64,000 bases of DNA, taken from positions 1,850,770 through 1,914,769 of the forward strand of contig NZ_KB913024.1 in assembly GCF_000384035.1 (NCBI RefSeq), read 5' to 3'. The notes beneath the pieces are model-generated. The model was not told the origin of the DNA. It ran no database searches and worked only from the letters and a program-made list of their open reading frames with translations. This DNA is from Actinopolyspora mortivallis DSM 44261. Lineage in GTDB: Bacteria; Actinomycetota; Actinomycetes; Mycobacteriales; Pseudonocardiaceae. Both the position numbers and the translations under genes were made by a program. Below are positions 7,874 to 16,784 of this stretch, piece by piece (position 1 is the first letter of the stretch; the number at the start of each line of letters is the position of its first letter).

Positions 7874-8923
7874 GTGCACGGGGAGTACAAGGTTCCCGGC
7901 GGGAAGCTGGTCGCCGCCGACGTGGAGGTGACCGAGGGCAGACTGAGCCGGGTACGGGTCAGCGGTGACTTCTTCCTGGAGCCGGACGAGGCCCTGGACG
8001 AGATCAACGGTTCCCTGGTCGGGGCCGCGGCGAACACGGACGTGGACACCCTGGCGTCGTTGGTGCGCGCGGGTACGGATCCACAGACCCGCATGGTGGG
8101 GTTCACCCCCGAGTCGGTGGCCGTGGCGGTGCGACGGGCGGTGACCGGCTCGACCGGCTGGTTGGACCACCGGTGGTTGTCGGTCAGGGAGCCGGCCCGC
8201 TCACCGTTGATGCACATGGCCCTGGACCAGGTGCTGGCCGAGGAGGTCGCGGCCGGACGACGGAGCCCCACGCTGCGTTTCTGGGAGTGGTCGGACCCCT
8301 CGGTGATCATCGGCAGTTTCCAGTCGGTCCGCAACGAGGTGGACCTGCCCACCGCCGAGCACTACGGCATCGAGGTGGTGCGTCGGATCACCGGTGGGGG
8401 CGCCATGTTCGTCGAACCCGGCAACACGGTCACCTATTCGTTGTACGCACCGAAGTCGCTGGTGGCGGGCATGTCGTTCGCCGACTCCTACGCGTTCCTG
8501 GACGACTGGGTGCTGGAGGTGTTGCGGGAGCTGGGGCTGAACGTGTGGTACCAGCCGTTGAACGACATCACCTCCGACGGGGGCAAGATCGGCGGTGCCG
8601 CGCAGAAGCGGGTCTCGGCCGGGGCCGTGTTGCATCACGTGACGATGTCCTACGACGTGGACGCGGAGAAGCTGGGGCAGGTGCTCCGGGTCGGCGGGGT
8701 GAAGCTCTCCGACAAGGGGGTGGGCAGCGCCGTCAAGCGCGTCGACCCGTTGCGACGTCAGACCGGCCTGGATCGGCAGACCGTGATCGACCGGCTGGAG
8801 TCGGGTTTCCGGGCCCGCCACGGGCTGGTCGCCGACGGGATCACCGCCGCCGAGGAACAACGCGCCGAGGAACTGGTCGCCACGAAGTTCGCCACCTCCG
8901 AGTGGCTGCACCGGGTGCCCTAG
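7874..8923 (+). CDS. Lipoate-protein ligase with N-terminal accessory domain
   Basis: About 349 residues. The first ~90 residues (HGEYKVPGGKLVAADV...FFLEPDEALDEINGSL) match the small domain that sits at the C-terminus of E. coli LplA. The catalytic BPL/LplA domain follows, with RRITGGGAMF near residue 160, NDITSDGGKIGGAAQ near 223 holding the catalytic lysine, and a C-terminal helix. The enzyme activates lipoate or octanoate and attaches it to lipoyl domains of 2-oxoacid dehydrogenases. The domain order is permuted relative to E. coli. I prefer GTG 7874 (GAGG six bases upstream); GTG 7871 or an earlier start is possible. Confidence 0.88.
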   Translation: MHGEYKVPGGKLVAADVEVTEGRLSRVRVSGDFFLEPDEALDEINGSLVGAAANTDVDTLASLVRAGTDPQTRMVGFTPESVAVAVRRAVTGSTGWLDHRWLSVREPARSPLMHMALDQVLAEEVAAGRRSPTLRFWEWSDPSVIIGSFQSVRNEVDLPTAEHYGIEVVRRITGGGAMFVEPGNTVTYSLYAPKSLVAGMSFADSYAFLDDWVLEVLRELGLNVWYQPLNDITSDGGKIGGAAQKRVSAGAVLHHVTMSYDVDAEKLGQVLRVGGVKLSDKGVGSAVKRVDPLRRQTGLDRQTVIDRLESGFRARHGLVADGITAAEEQRAEELVATKFATSEWLHRVP

Positions 8924-9015
8924 GAGTCTTCCGACCGAGCAGCCGAGCTGTTCGAACACCGACACGGGTGGGGGCCGGGCGGTCTCCCCTGCCGGGATCC
9001 GTGAGCGAGCCCTCT

Positions 9016-9252
9016 TCACGACAGGGGAAGCACTCCGACCGCTCCCGCGGTGAGGTGGGTGCGTTTACGGCGCAGCCACACCTTGCGGGAACCGTCGGAG
9101 TACAACAGCACCCGCGACAGTTCCCACCCGGCGAACTCGGCGTGGATGCTCAGACGGGTGGCCGCGCTCAGCCGGGAAATCCCCGGGGGCAGCCGCAGGG
9201 GAAAGTACTCCCAGTCCTGCTCGGAGGAGGATGTGTCCTCGGTCGCCGTCAC
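9016..9252 (-). CDS. DUF5703 family protein
   Basis: A 78-residue basic protein. The core WEYFPLRLPPG..., ATRLSIHAEFAGWELSR and LYSDGSRKVWLRRK matches the small actinobacterial DUF5703 family of unknown function. Its start overlaps the stop of the upstream lipoprotein gene (9249) by 4 bases, so the two are coupled. Confidence 0.85.
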   Translation of the reverse strand: MTATEDTSSSEQDWEYFPLRLPPGISRLSAATRLSIHAEFAGWELSRVLLYSDGSRKVWLRRKRTHLTAGAVGVLPLS

Positions 9253-10250
9253 TTCCGCACCACCTGTAGTCCGTCTCCGGTCGCCGAAGCGACGTAGCGG
9301 GTGCCGGTCCTCGGGTCCACCGCGACCGCTTCGGGCTGGCGGACAGTGGGGACACGGTGGGTCTCACGAGGCTGTCCCCCGGTCACGTCGTAGCCGACGA
9401 GCTCGTTGCGGGCGGTCAGCGTGACCCAGGCCAGATCCCGACCCGGATCGTAGGCCAGGGCGAAGGGAGACCCCTTCGCCGGGTAACGCTGTTTCATGAT
9501 CAGTGGTTCGGTGTCGAAGGCCATGATCTCCTCCCCCCGGGTGTCGACGAGCAGGACGCGCCCGAACTCGTCGGTCACCGCCCGGGTCGCCCCCTCCCCG
9601 GCACGCAGCGCGGGGAGTTTCTCCGCCGTTTCGATGTCGAGCGGGGTCACCGAGGTGGTGAGCTTGTCCACCACCACCACCGTGGAGCCGCGGCGCAGCA
9701 GGGTGTCGGCTCCGGGAAAACCCTCGGCGCGGTGCTGGACGGCACCGTCCCGCAGGACGGCGACGTCCTCGGCCCCGGGGCGGGAGACGAAGAGGCGGTC
9801 CCCGACGGGCAGGGCGTCGGAGGGGTGCCCCCGCACGGGGGTGCGGGTGAGTTCACCGCTGTCGACGTCGATGTCGACGATCACCTCGGCCTCGGGTAGC
9901 GCCGCCAGCAGACCCCGGCCTCCGTCGAGGGGACGCAGGGAGGCGGCCGGAGCGGGCAGCTCGATCGTCCGGGCGGGGGATCCCAGCTCGCGGGTGTCGA
10001 CCAGGGTGACGCTGGCCTGCTCGGCCCCGGCCAGGGCGAGCAGGCCGGTGGCGGGCAGGTAGACGGCGTGGTCGGCGGGTGGTGCGGGCACCACCCGGCC
10101 CGCCGGTGTGGTCTCCGGGGAGGGAGCCGGTGCGGGGGTCGCGGAGGTGAGCTCGTCGGTCACCTGCAGGGGACGGGAGTCGCCGCCACCGGTACAGGCG
10201 GTCAGCAGCAGAGCCGATGTGGTCAGGCACGCGGCGAGGAGACGTCGCAA
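9249..10250 (-). CDS. Secreted lipoprotein with beta-propeller repeats
   Basis: A 333-residue lipoprotein. I start at TTG 10250 because GGGAGG lies six bases upstream and it gives a clean signal peptide MRRLLAACLTTSALLLTAC with a lipobox cysteine at 19. A Pro/Thr-rich linker follows, then repeated strands of an NHL/YVTN-like propeller (LDGGRGLLAALP, EFGRVLLVDTRG, DPGRDLAWVTLT, DPRTGTRYVAS). It should be anchored outside the membrane. The family has no catalytic residues and the ligand is unknown. It is coupled to the DUF5703 gene, a conserved pair in actinomycetes. Confidence 0.85.
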   Translation of the reverse strand: MRRLLAACLTTSALLLTACTGGGDSRPLQVTDELTSATPAPAPSPETTPAGRVVPAPPADHAVYLPATGLLALAGAEQASVTLVDTRELGSPARTIELPAPAASLRPLDGGRGLLAALPEAEVIVDIDVDSGELTRTPVRGHPSDALPVGDRLFVSRPGAEDVAVLRDGAVQHRAEGFPGADTLLRRGSTVVVVDKLTTSVTPLDIETAEKLPALRAGEGATRAVTDEFGRVLLVDTRGEEIMAFDTEPLIMKQRYPAKGSPFALAYDPGRDLAWVTLTARNELVGYDVTGGQPRETHRVPTVRQPEAVAVDPRTGTRYVASATGDGLQVVRK

Positions 10251-10341
10251 CGGTGACCTCCCTGGGGGACGAGCTGGCACGTCGGTGTCGACGTGCTTCC
10301 AGGATCCCGCACGAGCGTGGTGGGCGGCGCCGGGGTGTGCC

Positions 10342-11271
10342 TCAGGGCTGGGGGAGGGCACTGACGTCGTCGAGAGCGGCCTGGATGGCCGGAGGCAGCG
10401 TCACCTGCTCGCACTCGAGGCAGCTTTTGAGCTGTTCGGTGGTGCGGGCACCGAGGACCGGGCTTCCGACGCCGGGGCGGTCCCGGATCCAGGCCAGGGC
10501 GACCGCGGCGGGTGAGGTTCCGAGTCCGTCGGCGGCGGTGGCGAGCGCGTGCACGATGCGCCCGGATCGGGGGGTGCGGTGGTGGGCGATGTAGGGGGCC
10601 ATCTCCGGGTCGGCGGCTCGGGAGTCGGTGGGGGTCTCGGTTCGGTACTTGCCGGTCAGCACGCCCCCAGCGAGGGGAGAGCAGGGCAGCAGGCTGACGT
10701 GGTGGTGGCGGGCGGCGGGCAGCAGTTCGTGCTCGGGAAGGCGTTGCAACAGGGAGTACTCGGTCCGCACGCAGGCCAGGGGGATACGCCCGGAGGCGGT
10801 GCTCTGCAGCGCGGCCATGGTGGCCAGCTGCCACCCCCGCTGGTTGACCACACCGATGTAGCGGACTTTTCCGCTGGTGACGGCGGTGTCGAGGGTGTCG
10901 AGGGTTTCCTCCAGCGGGACGGTGGAGTCCCAGCCGTGCAGTTGCCACAGGTCGATGTGGTCGACGCCCAGACGTCGTAGTGAACCGTGCAGTGAGTCCA
11001 GCAGGGCCGCGCGGGAGGTCCGGGGGCCCGTGGTGGTGGCGATGAGCAGGTCGTCGCGAGCGACGGTGTCGTTGAGCAGACTCCCCAGCATCGTCTCGCC
11101 GTGTCCGTGCTGATGGACGGGCGAGGTGTCGACCAGGGTCCCACCGACCTGGTGGAACAGGGACAACTGGGCGGCGGCCTCCGAGACGTCGGTGCCGTTT
11201 CCCCACGTCATGGTCCCCAGCGCGAGCCGGGAGACGCGCATACCGGTGTTGCCGAGCTGTCGATAACGCAC
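10342..11271 (-). CDS. Aldo/keto reductase homologue lacking catalytic Tyr and Lys
   Basis: A 309-residue (beta/alpha)8 barrel of the aldo/keto reductase family (LGTMTWG near 18, HIDLWQLHGWD near 105, C-terminal LGARTTEQL cofactor region). In active members a Tyr follows the DTA motif and a Lys lies in ATK. Here Asp48 is kept, but the Tyr position is His53 (VDTSPVHQHG) and the Lys position is Thr80 (IATTTG). His112 is retained. Loss of the general acid and its lysine partner should abolish normal reductase chemistry. It may bind NADPH as a pseudoenzyme, or use other chemistry. The ATG at 11271 gives the standard N-terminus. Confidence 0.88.
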   Translation of the reverse strand: MRYRQLGNTGMRVSRLALGTMTWGNGTDVSEAAAQLSLFHQVGGTLVDTSPVHQHGHGETMLGSLLNDTVARDDLLIATTTGPRTSRAALLDSLHGSLRRLGVDHIDLWQLHGWDSTVPLEETLDTLDTAVTSGKVRYIGVVNQRGWQLATMAALQSTASGRIPLACVRTEYSLLQRLPEHELLPAARHHHVSLLPCSPLAGGVLTGKYRTETPTDSRAADPEMAPYIAHHRTPRSGRIVHALATAADGLGTSPAAVALAWIRDRPGVGSPVLGARTTEQLKSCLECEQVTLPPAIQAALDDVSALPQP

Positions 11272-11577
11272 GGTGACTGATCGTATTCCTTTGGTGCCGG
11301 ATGTGCTGAACAGCGCGTGGCCACACAGTGAACACGAAACGAGTGACTCACATCACCCTTTTCCCTGTTGGGCGAGAAGACGACGCCCGTCTGTGGCTCA
11401 GCGTGTCCGCAGTGGGTCCGATTCGCCCAGTGACCTGCCCCGTTGCGTACGTGACCACGGTCAACGGCCCGCTATCCCCCCCTGTTCGGGTCATGCTGCA
11501 AGATTTCCGGCAGCAAGAGGCCGTTACAGGGTGCTCCGAAACGGGGCGCAAGATTCGACTGTGTGGAGTGGGTTTCG

Positions 11578-12408
11578 TTGACCTGGTTGCAGGCCGTGGT
11601 GCTTGCTGTGGTGCAGGGGCTGACCGAATTCCTGCCCGTCTCTTCCTCGGGGCACCTGCGGGTGGTTTCGCAGCTGCTGTTCGACGCCGACGCGGGCGCC
11701 TCGTTCACGGCGGTCACCCAGATCGGCACGGAGTTGGCCGTGGTGATTTACTTCTTCGCCGACATCGCACGTCTGATCACGACGTGGTTCCGCGGCATGG
11801 TCAACCCCGAGGTGCGGCGAACCCAGGACTACCGGTTGGCGTGGTACGTGATCGTGGGCAGCATCCCCATCGGCGTTCTCGGATTCTTCTTCCAGGACCT
11901 CATCCGGGGGGCCTTGCGGAGTCTGTGGATCACCGCGACCACCCTGATCGTGTTCGGCCTGCTGCTGGGCCTGGCCGAACGGTACGGCCCCCAGCTGCGC
12001 AAACAGGCCGAGCTGCGTCTCAGCGACGGAGTGCTCATGGGCTGCGCCCAGGCACTCGCCCTGATCCCCGGAGTCTCCCGCTCGGGAGGGACGATCACCG
12101 CGGGACTCTCGCTGGGGCTGGACCGCCCCACCGCCGTGCGGTTCTCGTTCCTGTTGGCGATCCCCGCGGTGTTCGCGGCGGGATTGCTGGAGTTGGGCCA
12201 CGTTTTCGATCCGGGTGGGCCGGGACTGCAACCGAGCGGAGCACAGATGCTCGTGGCCACGGTACTGGCCGGTCTGGTCGGCTACGCCTGTATCGCCTGG
12301 CTGTTGAGGTACGTGGAAAAGCACAGCATCTACCTGTTCGTGTGGTGGCGTGTGCTGGTGGGGCTCGCCGTGTACCTGTTGCTCGGTTTCGGCGTGTTGC
12401 AGGCGTGA
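11578..12408 (+). CDS. uppP: Undecaprenyl-diphosphatase UppP (BacA)
   Basis: An integral membrane phosphatase of about 276 residues with around eight segments. It converts undecaprenyl diphosphate to the monophosphate for peptidoglycan carrier recycling. Both family motifs are present: [14 protein letters not shown] near residue 13 and [11 protein letters not shown] near 167. TTG 11578 has GGAG nine bases upstream and gives the usual MTWLQAVVL start; GTG 11563 is an alternative without a visible ribosome site. The 300 bases upstream hold no gene I can support. Overproduction of this family gives bacitracin resistance. Confidence 0.93.
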   Translation: MTWLQAVVLAVVQGLTEFLPVSSSGHLRVVSQLLFDADAGASFTAVTQIGTELAVVIYFFADIARLITTWFRGMVNPEVRRTQDYRLAWYVIVGSIPIGVLGFFFQDLIRGALRSLWITATTLIVFGLLLGLAERYGPQLRKQAELRLSDGVLMGCAQALALIPGVSRSGGTITAGLSLGLDRPTAVRFSFLLAIPAVFAAGLLELGHVFDPGGPGLQPSGAQMLVATVLAGLVGYACIAWLLRYVEKHSIYLFVWWRVLVGLAVYLLLGFGVLQA

Positions 12409-12488
12409 GGGTCCGGTTCGTGTTTCGGATGTGAGCGGCCTCGCACCGGATGCCCGGTGTGGAACGGCGCATCCGTATGCTCGGTGCC

Positions 12489-13178
12489 GTGGCAACGGTG
12501 ATTCTGCTGCGGCACGCACGTTCGACCGCCAACGGCACGGGCACTCTCGCGGGACGTAGTCCCGGTGTCAGCTTGGACGAGTCCGGCCGCGCCCAGGCGG
12601 CCGGACTCCTCGACCGGCTCGCCCAGGTACCGCTGCGGGCGGTGCTGGCCTCCCCGCTACAACGGTGCGTGGAAACGGTCACCGGGCTGGCCACCGCCCG
12701 CTCCCTGCAGGTGGAGACCGACGAGGGATTGTCCGAGGTCGACTACGGTGAGTGGACCGGACGCCGGTTGGAGGAACTCGCCGAACAACCGCAGTGGCGT
12801 GTGGTACAGCAGCACCCCTCCGCGGCCGTGTTCCCGGGAGGGGAGGGGCTGGCCCAGGTCCAGGCGCGGGCCGTGGCGGCGGTGCGCGGTCACGACACGC
12901 GGCTGTCCGCCGAGTACGGCCCCGAGACGGTGTGGCTGGTCTGCACCCACGGCGACGTGATCAAAGGGGTGTTGGCCGACGCCCTGGGGCTGCACCTGGA
13001 CGGTTTCCAGCGGATCGTGGTCGAACCGTGCTCGCTGAGCGTGGTGCGCTACACCGAGACCCGACCGTTCGTGCTGCGGATCAACGACACCGGCGCGGAC
13101 CTGTCCGGTCTGCTCCCCTCCGGTGAGGACGGCTCCGCCTCCGGTGCCGCCGTGGTGGGAGGGGCCAGCGGACGGTGA
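12489..13178 (+). CDS. Histidine phosphatase (phosphoglycerate mutase-like)
   Basis: About 229 residues of the histidine phosphatase superfamily. The catalytic box reads LLRHARSTANG; the usual RHG is RHA here. The second histidine is in VCTHGDVIKGVL and the acidic residue in SEVDYGEWTG. It fits the actinobacterial MSMEG_4193-type phosphomutase-like group with unknown substrate. I use GTG 12489; ATG 12450 would add 13 residues. It overlaps the next gene by 4 bases (GTGA) and starts a three-gene operon. Confidence 0.85.
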   Translation: MATVILLRHARSTANGTGTLAGRSPGVSLDESGRAQAAGLLDRLAQVPLRAVLASPLQRCVETVTGLATARSLQVETDEGLSEVDYGEWTGRRLEELAEQPQWRVVQQHPSAAVFPGGEGLAQVQARAVAAVRGHDTRLSAEYGPETVWLVCTHGDVIKGVLADALGLHLDGFQRIVVEPCSLSVVRYTETRPFVLRINDTGADLSGLLPSGEDGSASGAAVVGGASGR

Positions 13179-13642
13179 ACACAGCGTGTGGCCACCCGGT
13201 ACACGATCTTCCCGGCTTCCTCGGGGGGCGGTGGTCGCTGTGGCGGGTGATCTCGGACCCAGACGGTAACCGGATGGGCGAGTTCGACGGCTCGGGCTGT
13301 TTCCGCACCGTCGACGACGTGCTGGTCTACGAGGAGCGGGGCACCCTGCGGCTGGGCGACTACCGCGGGAACGCCTTCCGGAGTCTGCGGTACCGCGTGA
13401 CCGGGCCCGGACGGGCGGAGGTGTACTTCGACTACGGGGGGTTCTTCCACACGCTCGATCTGCGTGCCGGGCACTGCAGAACCCACCATCCGTGTCGTGA
13501 CGACCTCTACCAGGGCGAGTTCGGCGTGGTCGACGAGAACAGGTGGTGGCAGCGCTGGGTGGTCGCCGGGCCCACGAAGAACCACGTGCTGCACACCACC
13601 TTCACCCGCAGCGGCCGGTCCCGCGTCGAGGGGGAGAGCTGA
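13175..13642 (+). CDS. DUF6314 family protein
   Basis: A 155-residue soluble protein of the DUF6314 family (lipocalin-like). Conserved points are LPGFLGGRWSLWR near residue 12, GSGCFRTV near 40, YRVTGPGRAEVYFDYGGFF near 73 and HPCRDDLYQGEF near 104. Members probably form a small beta-barrel that binds a hydrophobic ligand; none is known here. It is coupled to the upstream phosphatase and is followed immediately by the peptidase homologue. Confidence 0.8.
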   Translation: MNTACGHPVHDLPGFLGGRWSLWRVISDPDGNRMGEFDGSGCFRTVDDVLVYEERGTLRLGDYRGNAFRSLRYRVTGPGRAEVYFDYGGFFHTLDLRAGHCRTHHPCRDDLYQGEFGVVDENRWWQRWVVAGPTKNHVLHTTFTRSGRSRVEGES

Positions 13643-14401
13643 GTGGTCCGGAACTCAGTCGAGCTCAGATCAGCCGCCGAGATCGGGTGCATGCGTCTGG
13701 CCGGTCGTGCCGTGGCCGAGGCACTGCGCCACACGAGCGAACACCTCGTGGCCGGAACCACCGGAGTGGAGCTGGAAAGGCTGGCGCGGGCGGTACTGCG
13801 GGACCACGATGCCGTCCCGGCGCTGGACCACCAGGACACGGGGAAGCACACCGCCCTGGCCCTCGCGCCGAACGAGGTCGTGCGTGGCCGTGTTCCCGAC
13901 GCCGGGCGTGTGAACCGGAACGATCTCGTCACGGTGGAATGCGCGGGCCGGGTCCAGGGCTGGTGTGCCTGGGCCGCGGTCACCACCGCCGTGGGACCGG
14001 AGACCGAGGCCGTGCTGCGGGCCCGGGACACGGCGCGGGAGGCGCTGCGCAGCGCCGTCGCCGTGAGCACCGTCGGAAACCGGCTGGGTGACGTGTCCTG
14101 GGCGTTGGGTCTGGCGGCCAGGGGCGCCGGATACGGGATACCGGTCTCGTGCGGGCACGGTATCGGCCGTTTCGTTCGGGAGCCCCCCACTGTTCCGCGT
14201 ACCGGTGAACGGGGAACGGGGCTGTCCCTGCGGCCGGGGACGGTGCTCACACTGGTCTCCGCGTTGGCACGGGGCGGTGCCGACGGGTGCCGGCACGGCC
14301 CCGGGAACGCGGTGGAGACCGTGGACGGAAGTCCCTGTTTCCTGCTCGGGCACACGGTGGCGGTGGGGGAGCACGGCCCCCGGGTGCTGACGGCGGGCTG
14401 A
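13643..14401 (+). CDS. Methionine aminopeptidase homologue without metal ligands
   Basis: A 252-residue M24 'pita-bread' fold protein aligned throughout with type I methionine aminopeptidase (MRLAGRAVAEAL, NRNDLVTVECAG, CGHGIGRF, GTVLTLVSAL, GHTVAVGEHG). The five metal ligands D, D, H, E, E of active enzymes are E99, W110, the His of CGHGIG, Ser (LTLVSAL) and Gly (LLGHTV). Only the histidine clearly survives, so it cannot hold the dinuclear metal site and is probably a pseudopeptidase. GTG directly follows the previous stop, with GGGGGAG upstream. A drug-resistant or regulatory role is speculative. Confidence 0.85.
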   Translation: MVRNSVELRSAAEIGCMRLAGRAVAEALRHTSEHLVAGTTGVELERLARAVLRDHDAVPALDHQDTGKHTALALAPNEVVRGRVPDAGRVNRNDLVTVECAGRVQGWCAWAAVTTAVGPETEAVLRARDTAREALRSAVAVSTVGNRLGDVSWALGLAARGAGYGIPVSCGHGIGRFVREPPTVPRTGERGTGLSLRPGTVLTLVSALARGGADGCRHGPGNAVETVDGSPCFLLGHTVAVGEHGPRVLTAG

Positions 14402-14405
14402 AGTC

Positions 14406-14431
14406 GTGCCCGGGCGGCGTCGCCCGGGCAC
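14406..14431. terminator. Hairpin terminator between convergent genes
   Basis: A perfect 11-bp stem GTGCCCGGGCG/CGCCCGGGCAC with a GCGT loop between the operon ending at 14401 and the methyltransferase ending at 14468. It can serve both strands. Confidence 0.85.
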
Positions 14432-14467
14432 ACGGTGTCGCGGGCAACGCTGACAGCGGGCGGTTCC

Positions 14468-15289
14468 CTAGCGCAGGATCCCCACGGCCCCGTACACGTT
14501 GCCGCGCCGGGCCTCCTGCTCGGACACGGGCCGGTCGGGTCGCCACAGCGGAGCGGGGACCACTCCCGGGTCCAACAGGGTGTAGCCGGGCATCAGCGCG
14601 GCCACCTCCTCCGGGGTACGCAGATGCAGGTTCGGGGTGGAGGTGTTCGCCAGCAGGGCTCTGAGTCCGGCCACCTCCTCGTCACTGCGGGTCAGTTGGG
14701 CGTTGTTGGAGACCGCCAACGCACTGCCGGACACGCAGGCGTCCCGATAGCGCGCGGCCAGCCCAGCCCCGTCTGTGGTGGGGATGATGTCCAGGATGCC
14801 GAAGGCGAGCACCGCGATCGGACGCGTGAAGTCCAGCAGCCCCGCCACCCCGGCAGCGTTGAGCACCACCTCGGGCTCGCACACGTCGGCCTCGGTCACC
14901 GTCACGCGCCACTCGTCCGGACCGAGCAGGTGCCGCGCGTGGTGGCAGGCGATGGCCTCCCAGTCCACATAGGCCACTCGTGCGGAGGGGTTGTGCTCGT
15001 GTGCGATCTCGTGCACGTTGCCGACGGTGGGTACCCCCGAGCCGAGGTCGAGGAACTGGTCCAGGCCGTACTCGGTGACCAGGGTGCGGACCACCCGGCC
15101 GAGGAAGGCCCGGTTGGCCCAGCAGTAGTCCAGCTCCTGCGGCGCGACGCGCAGTGCCTGCTCGGCCGTGTGTCTGTCCACGGCGAAGTTGGCGGATCCG
15201 CCGAGATGGTAGTCGTACATCCGTGCGATGTTGGGCTGGTTGAAATCCGCGTGCGCCACCTGGGCGGCCAACTCCGCGTCACGAGACAT
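14468..15289 (-). CDS. Methyltransf_19 (DUF574) SAM-dependent methyltransferase
   Basis: A 273-residue member of the actinobacterial Methyltransf_19 family. Diagnostic blocks are QPNIARMYDYHLGGSANFAVD near residue 18 (shown as QPNIARMYDYHLGG), the SAM site QFLDLGSGVPTVGNVHEIA near 77, VAYVDWEAIA near 104 and the C-terminal WRPDRPVSEQEARRGNVY. Substrates are unknown; the family is greatly expanded in Streptomyces and relatives. A paralog lies at 26676. It is transcribed divergently from the glycosyltransferase gene. Confidence 0.9.
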   Translation of the reverse strand: MSRDAELAAQVAHADFNQPNIARMYDYHLGGSANFAVDRHTAEQALRVAPQELDYCWANRAFLGRVVRTLVTEYGLDQFLDLGSGVPTVGNVHEIAHEHNPSARVAYVDWEAIACHHARHLLGPDEWRVTVTEADVCEPEVVLNAAGVAGLLDFTRPIAVLAFGILDIIPTTDGAGLAARYRDACVSGSALAVSNNAQLTRSDEEVAGLRALLANTSTPNLHLRTPEEVAALMPGYTLLDPGVVPAPLWRPDRPVSEQEARRGNVYGAVGILR

Positions 15290-15310
15290 ACACGTAGCCT
15301 AACCGTCCAC

Positions 15311-15326
15311 GTTGGTGGTTACCAAC
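15311..15326. promoter_or_regulatory. Inverted repeat in divergent promoter region
   Basis: GTTGGT-GGTT-ACCAAC, 22 bases before the methyltransferase start. A short operator-like palindrome. The rest of 15290-15592 holds no gene I can support. Confidence 0.35.
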
Positions 15327-15592
15327 ACGCTGCGGGAAACCGTCCTCGAGGTTGCCCACGGGCGAAAGGGCTTCGAATCCACGAGGGACGATCCGTGGGC
15401 GTGTGCGGAGGAAGGCGTCGGATCCGACGCCGACGGGGAATTCCGGCGTCCTTTTTGGGAACTAGGTCCGAATGTCGGTGTTGAGGACGTCACGTTTCCT
15501 TCCGGAAACGGGCCTGGGATCTCGTCGACGCGGAATAATCGACGGGAAAGTGGCAGTAATGCCAGGTTTTTCGGATGTGGCTGTGAGGAACT

Positions 15593-16777
15593 ATGCCCCG
15601 CCATTTCGCGTTCATGGCACCCCCCTTCGACGGACACGTGAATCCGACCCTGCCGCTGGTGGAGGAGCTGGTCCGGCGCGGACACCGGATCACCTACGCC
15701 ACCGGGGACCGTAAGCTGGAAACGGTGCGTGCCAGCGGGGCCCGGCCCGTGGACCTCGGCCTGGACTTCGCCCTGCCCAGCCACTCGTTCGACCGGATCA
15801 CCCCCGAGATGATGGCGGAGATGACGCACCGTTTCCTCGACCACGTGCGTGATTCGTTCCCCTCCCTGCGGGAGCGTTTCGTCGCCGACCCGCCGGAGGC
15901 GGTGTGTCACGACATGATGATGCCCGCCGGCCCCATGTTGGCCGATACTCTCGGGGTCGCCCAGGTGGCTTTGGTGCCGAACTTCGCCGCCAACGAACGG
16001 TTCTCGTTGGCGAAGACGTTTCTGCCCGAGGACTTCGACACCGAACACCCGGCGCTGCGGGAGGTGGAGCGGAGCCGACTGGAGCTGGCCGACCAACTCG
16101 GTGTCACTCCGCCGGGGCCGCTGTTCTCGCCGCAACCGGCCGGGCTGAACCTGGTGTTCGTCCCGCTCCAGTTCCAGTACGCGGCCGAGACCTTCGACGA
16201 CCGGTTCCGTTTCCTGGGCCCCTCCCTCGGCAGCAGGGCGCGGAACGAATCCTTCACTCCCCGCGACCCCGAGGCACCGCTGTTGTTCGTCTCCCTGGGC
16301 ACCGCGTTCAACAACCGCCCCGAGTTCTACCGCCGCTGCCTGGAGGCCTTCGGCGGAACCTCCTGGGAGGTGGCCATGTCCGTGGGTGAGCGGGTCGACC
16401 CGGCCGAGTTGGGAACCCTGCCGGACAACGTCGACGTACGGCCCCGGTTCCCCCAGCCGGCGGTGCTCGAACACGCCGACGTGTTCCTGTCACACACCGG
16501 GATGAACTCCACGATGGAGGCGCTGTACCACGGAGTTCCCCTGGTGGCCTATCCGCAGATGCCGGAACAGCGGGCCAACGCCGAACGGGCCGAGCAACTC
16601 GGCCTGGCCCGCATCCTTGCCGAGGAGGCCTCCGCCTCGACACTGCGGAGAACGGTGGAGGAGGTGGCCGGTGACGAACGGATGCGGGCCGTGGCCGCCG
16701 CCACCAGCCTCGGCGTGCGCAGTGGCGGCGGGGCGGTGGCCGGTGCCGACGCCCTGGAGGCGCATCTGGCCCGGTGA
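15593..16777 (+). CDS. Macrolide-type UDP-glycosyltransferase (GT1, MGT family)
   Basis: A 394-residue GT-B enzyme. The N-terminal acceptor domain starts HFAFMAPPFDGHVNPTLPL, holding the catalytic-base histidine region. The C-terminal donor domain has LFVSLGTAFNN near 224 and the PSPG-like sequence SHTGMNSTMEALYHGVPL near 300, followed by YPQMPEQ. This is the MGT/OleD group, which glucosylates and inactivates macrolides or other lipophilic acceptors. The acceptor here is unknown. GAGGA precedes the ATG. It ends 7 bases from the convergent feoB-type gene, with no room for a separate terminator. Confidence 0.9.
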   Translation: MPRHFAFMAPPFDGHVNPTLPLVEELVRRGHRITYATGDRKLETVRASGARPVDLGLDFALPSHSFDRITPEMMAEMTHRFLDHVRDSFPSLRERFVADPPEAVCHDMMMPAGPMLADTLGVAQVALVPNFAANERFSLAKTFLPEDFDTEHPALREVERSRLELADQLGVTPPGPLFSPQPAGLNLVFVPLQFQYAAETFDDRFRFLGPSLGSRARNESFTPRDPEAPLLFVSLGTAFNNRPEFYRRCLEAFGGTSWEVAMSVGERVDPAELGTLPDNVDVRPRFPQPAVLEHADVFLSHTGMNSTMEALYHGVPLVAYPQMPEQRANAERAEQLGLARILAEEASASTLRRTVEEVAGDERMRAVAAATSLGVRSGGGAVAGADALEAHLAR

Positions 16778-16784
16778 ACCGGTT

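Noticed and set aside
9249..10361. GTG start at 10361 for the lipoprotein
   Set aside because: It would put about 37 extra residues before the signal peptide; TTG 10250 with GGGAGG six bases upstream gives a proper lipoprotein signal.
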